A DNA stretch of 64,000 nucleotides from the NCBI GenBank assembly GCA_963930775.1, contig OZ005707.1, forward strand, positions 496,001 to 560,000, read 5' to 3'. The stretch is from Cliona cf. orientalis. Its lineage: Eukaryota > Porifera > Demospongiae > Clionaida > Clionaidae. Positions 63,312 through 64,000 of this stretch are shown piece by piece. Position numbers and translations under genes: made by a program. The notes beneath the pieces were generated by a model. That model was not told the origin of the DNA and searched no databases. It saw nothing but the letters and a program-made list of their open reading frames with translations. Numbering within the stretch: the first letter of the stretch is position 1; each line of letters starts with the position of its first letter.

Positions 63312-64000
63312 TGGTATACTATTATGACTATGCACTCAGTCTTGTGCGCATGTAATATCGTATGTATAGTCACTATAATACTATATTGTAGCTGCTTAAT
63401 TGGTGCACATTACAAACTTCCATAAATAGCTAATAGCTACTAGAATGCGTTTACGATCATATTTTTTGTTTGTAGTCATCTGACACACTGTAGTTTAATA
63501 ATAGCTACTCAGTGACGGAAATTGCCAATCAAAAACAGTTTACTCAAGTTGGATTTTCAGTTCAGTTTCCCATGCATGCCAGCTATGTGATATTAAAGCA
63601 TACAACTATTAAAATTTATACTAGGGCACTACGATAGGCTTATTATAGCGGGCTGCCAGCCGTGCACTTGTCAGGATATATACCGCGGCTCAATTCTCAG
63701 CCACTATAGCGGCCTGTTTGAATCAGTGGAGGATACATAAATTAATATATAAACGCGGGAAATTATAATTTGCTATCGATCGCTCGGTATTTAAGTGTGT
63801 TGGTGTGTCTTTATATATAAATATAATAGCACTCACCACAGTTTTAGTACAGAAGTCACAAAGCTACAGTGCTGGAGATCCTCGTCGCGTCTTTGTCAGC
63901 CTAGCTGTGCTGTCAATCACGCCATCAATTAGTTTCGGAACAGTGATCGATCGTGAATAGGATTAATGACCTAATGGGCAAAGGGGCGTGCACAACGAAC
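63312..64000. other. AT-rich DNA upstream of sacsin-like gene 3
   Basis: No coding exon or RNA is recognised. It may hold the untranslated first exon and promoter of sacsin gene 3, but no motif singles one out. Confidence 0.3.

Overview
The window is metazoan nuclear DNA, most likely from a demosponge. Coding exons have GT-AG introns, and introns and intergenic DNA are AT-rich. The strongest taxonomic clue is a secreted Calx-beta / von Willebrand D protein (18935-25805, minus) with the layout of a sponge aggregation-factor core protein. Three intact or nearly intact sacsin-type giant genes, a death-domain gene and a CDGSH iron-sulfur gene (CISD2 type) also fit an animal. Species cannot be named from the sequence.

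Layout, left to right. (1) 1-569 minus: 5' part of an ankyrin-repeat gene, head-to-head with (2) 844-2000 plus: a three-exon CISD2 homologue with a 196-bp MITE in its second intron. (3) 2240-16682 plus: sacsin-like gene 1, four exons, about 4391 residues. (4) 16683-18934: intergenic DNA with a foldback element and dispersed repeats. (5) 18935-25805 minus: 18-exon aggregation-factor-like gene with six Calx-beta domains, each built from two phase-1 exons, then a vWD region and a C-terminal domain. (6) 25806-26296: short region with tandem CRE sites and a possible orphan first exon on the plus strand. (7) 26297-39965 minus: sacsin-like gene 2, about 4364 residues if one extra base at 34487-34491 is ignored. 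(8) 41067-42299 minus: death-domain gene. (9) 42683-47534: hAT-type DNA transposon whose transposase (minus) has intact catalytic motifs. Its first exon is split by a 1889-bp element (45155-47043) with long inverted arms and a 6-bp target duplication. (10) 47647-48283 minus: three-exon fossil of an NADP-isocitrate dehydrogenase. (11) 49195-62833 minus: sacsin-like gene 3, about 4377 residues. (12) 62834-64000: a TA-flanked MITE and AT-rich DNA.

The three sacsin genes share the same architecture: three sacsin/HSP90-like ATPase repeats, each with an intact ELxQNADDA box, a DnaJ segment with HPD, and a C-terminal HEPN domain. They also share intron positions and a 12.7-kb final exon. Genes 2 and 3 are closer to each other than to gene 1. 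Sacsins are known as chaperone-type proteins linking HSP70/HSP90-like activity to cytoskeleton and mitochondria. The aggregation-factor-like gene would act outside the cell in sponge cell adhesion and self-recognition. Placing them in one pathway would be inference only. Exon joins were worked out by eye from GT-AG sites, reading phase and comparison among the paralogues.
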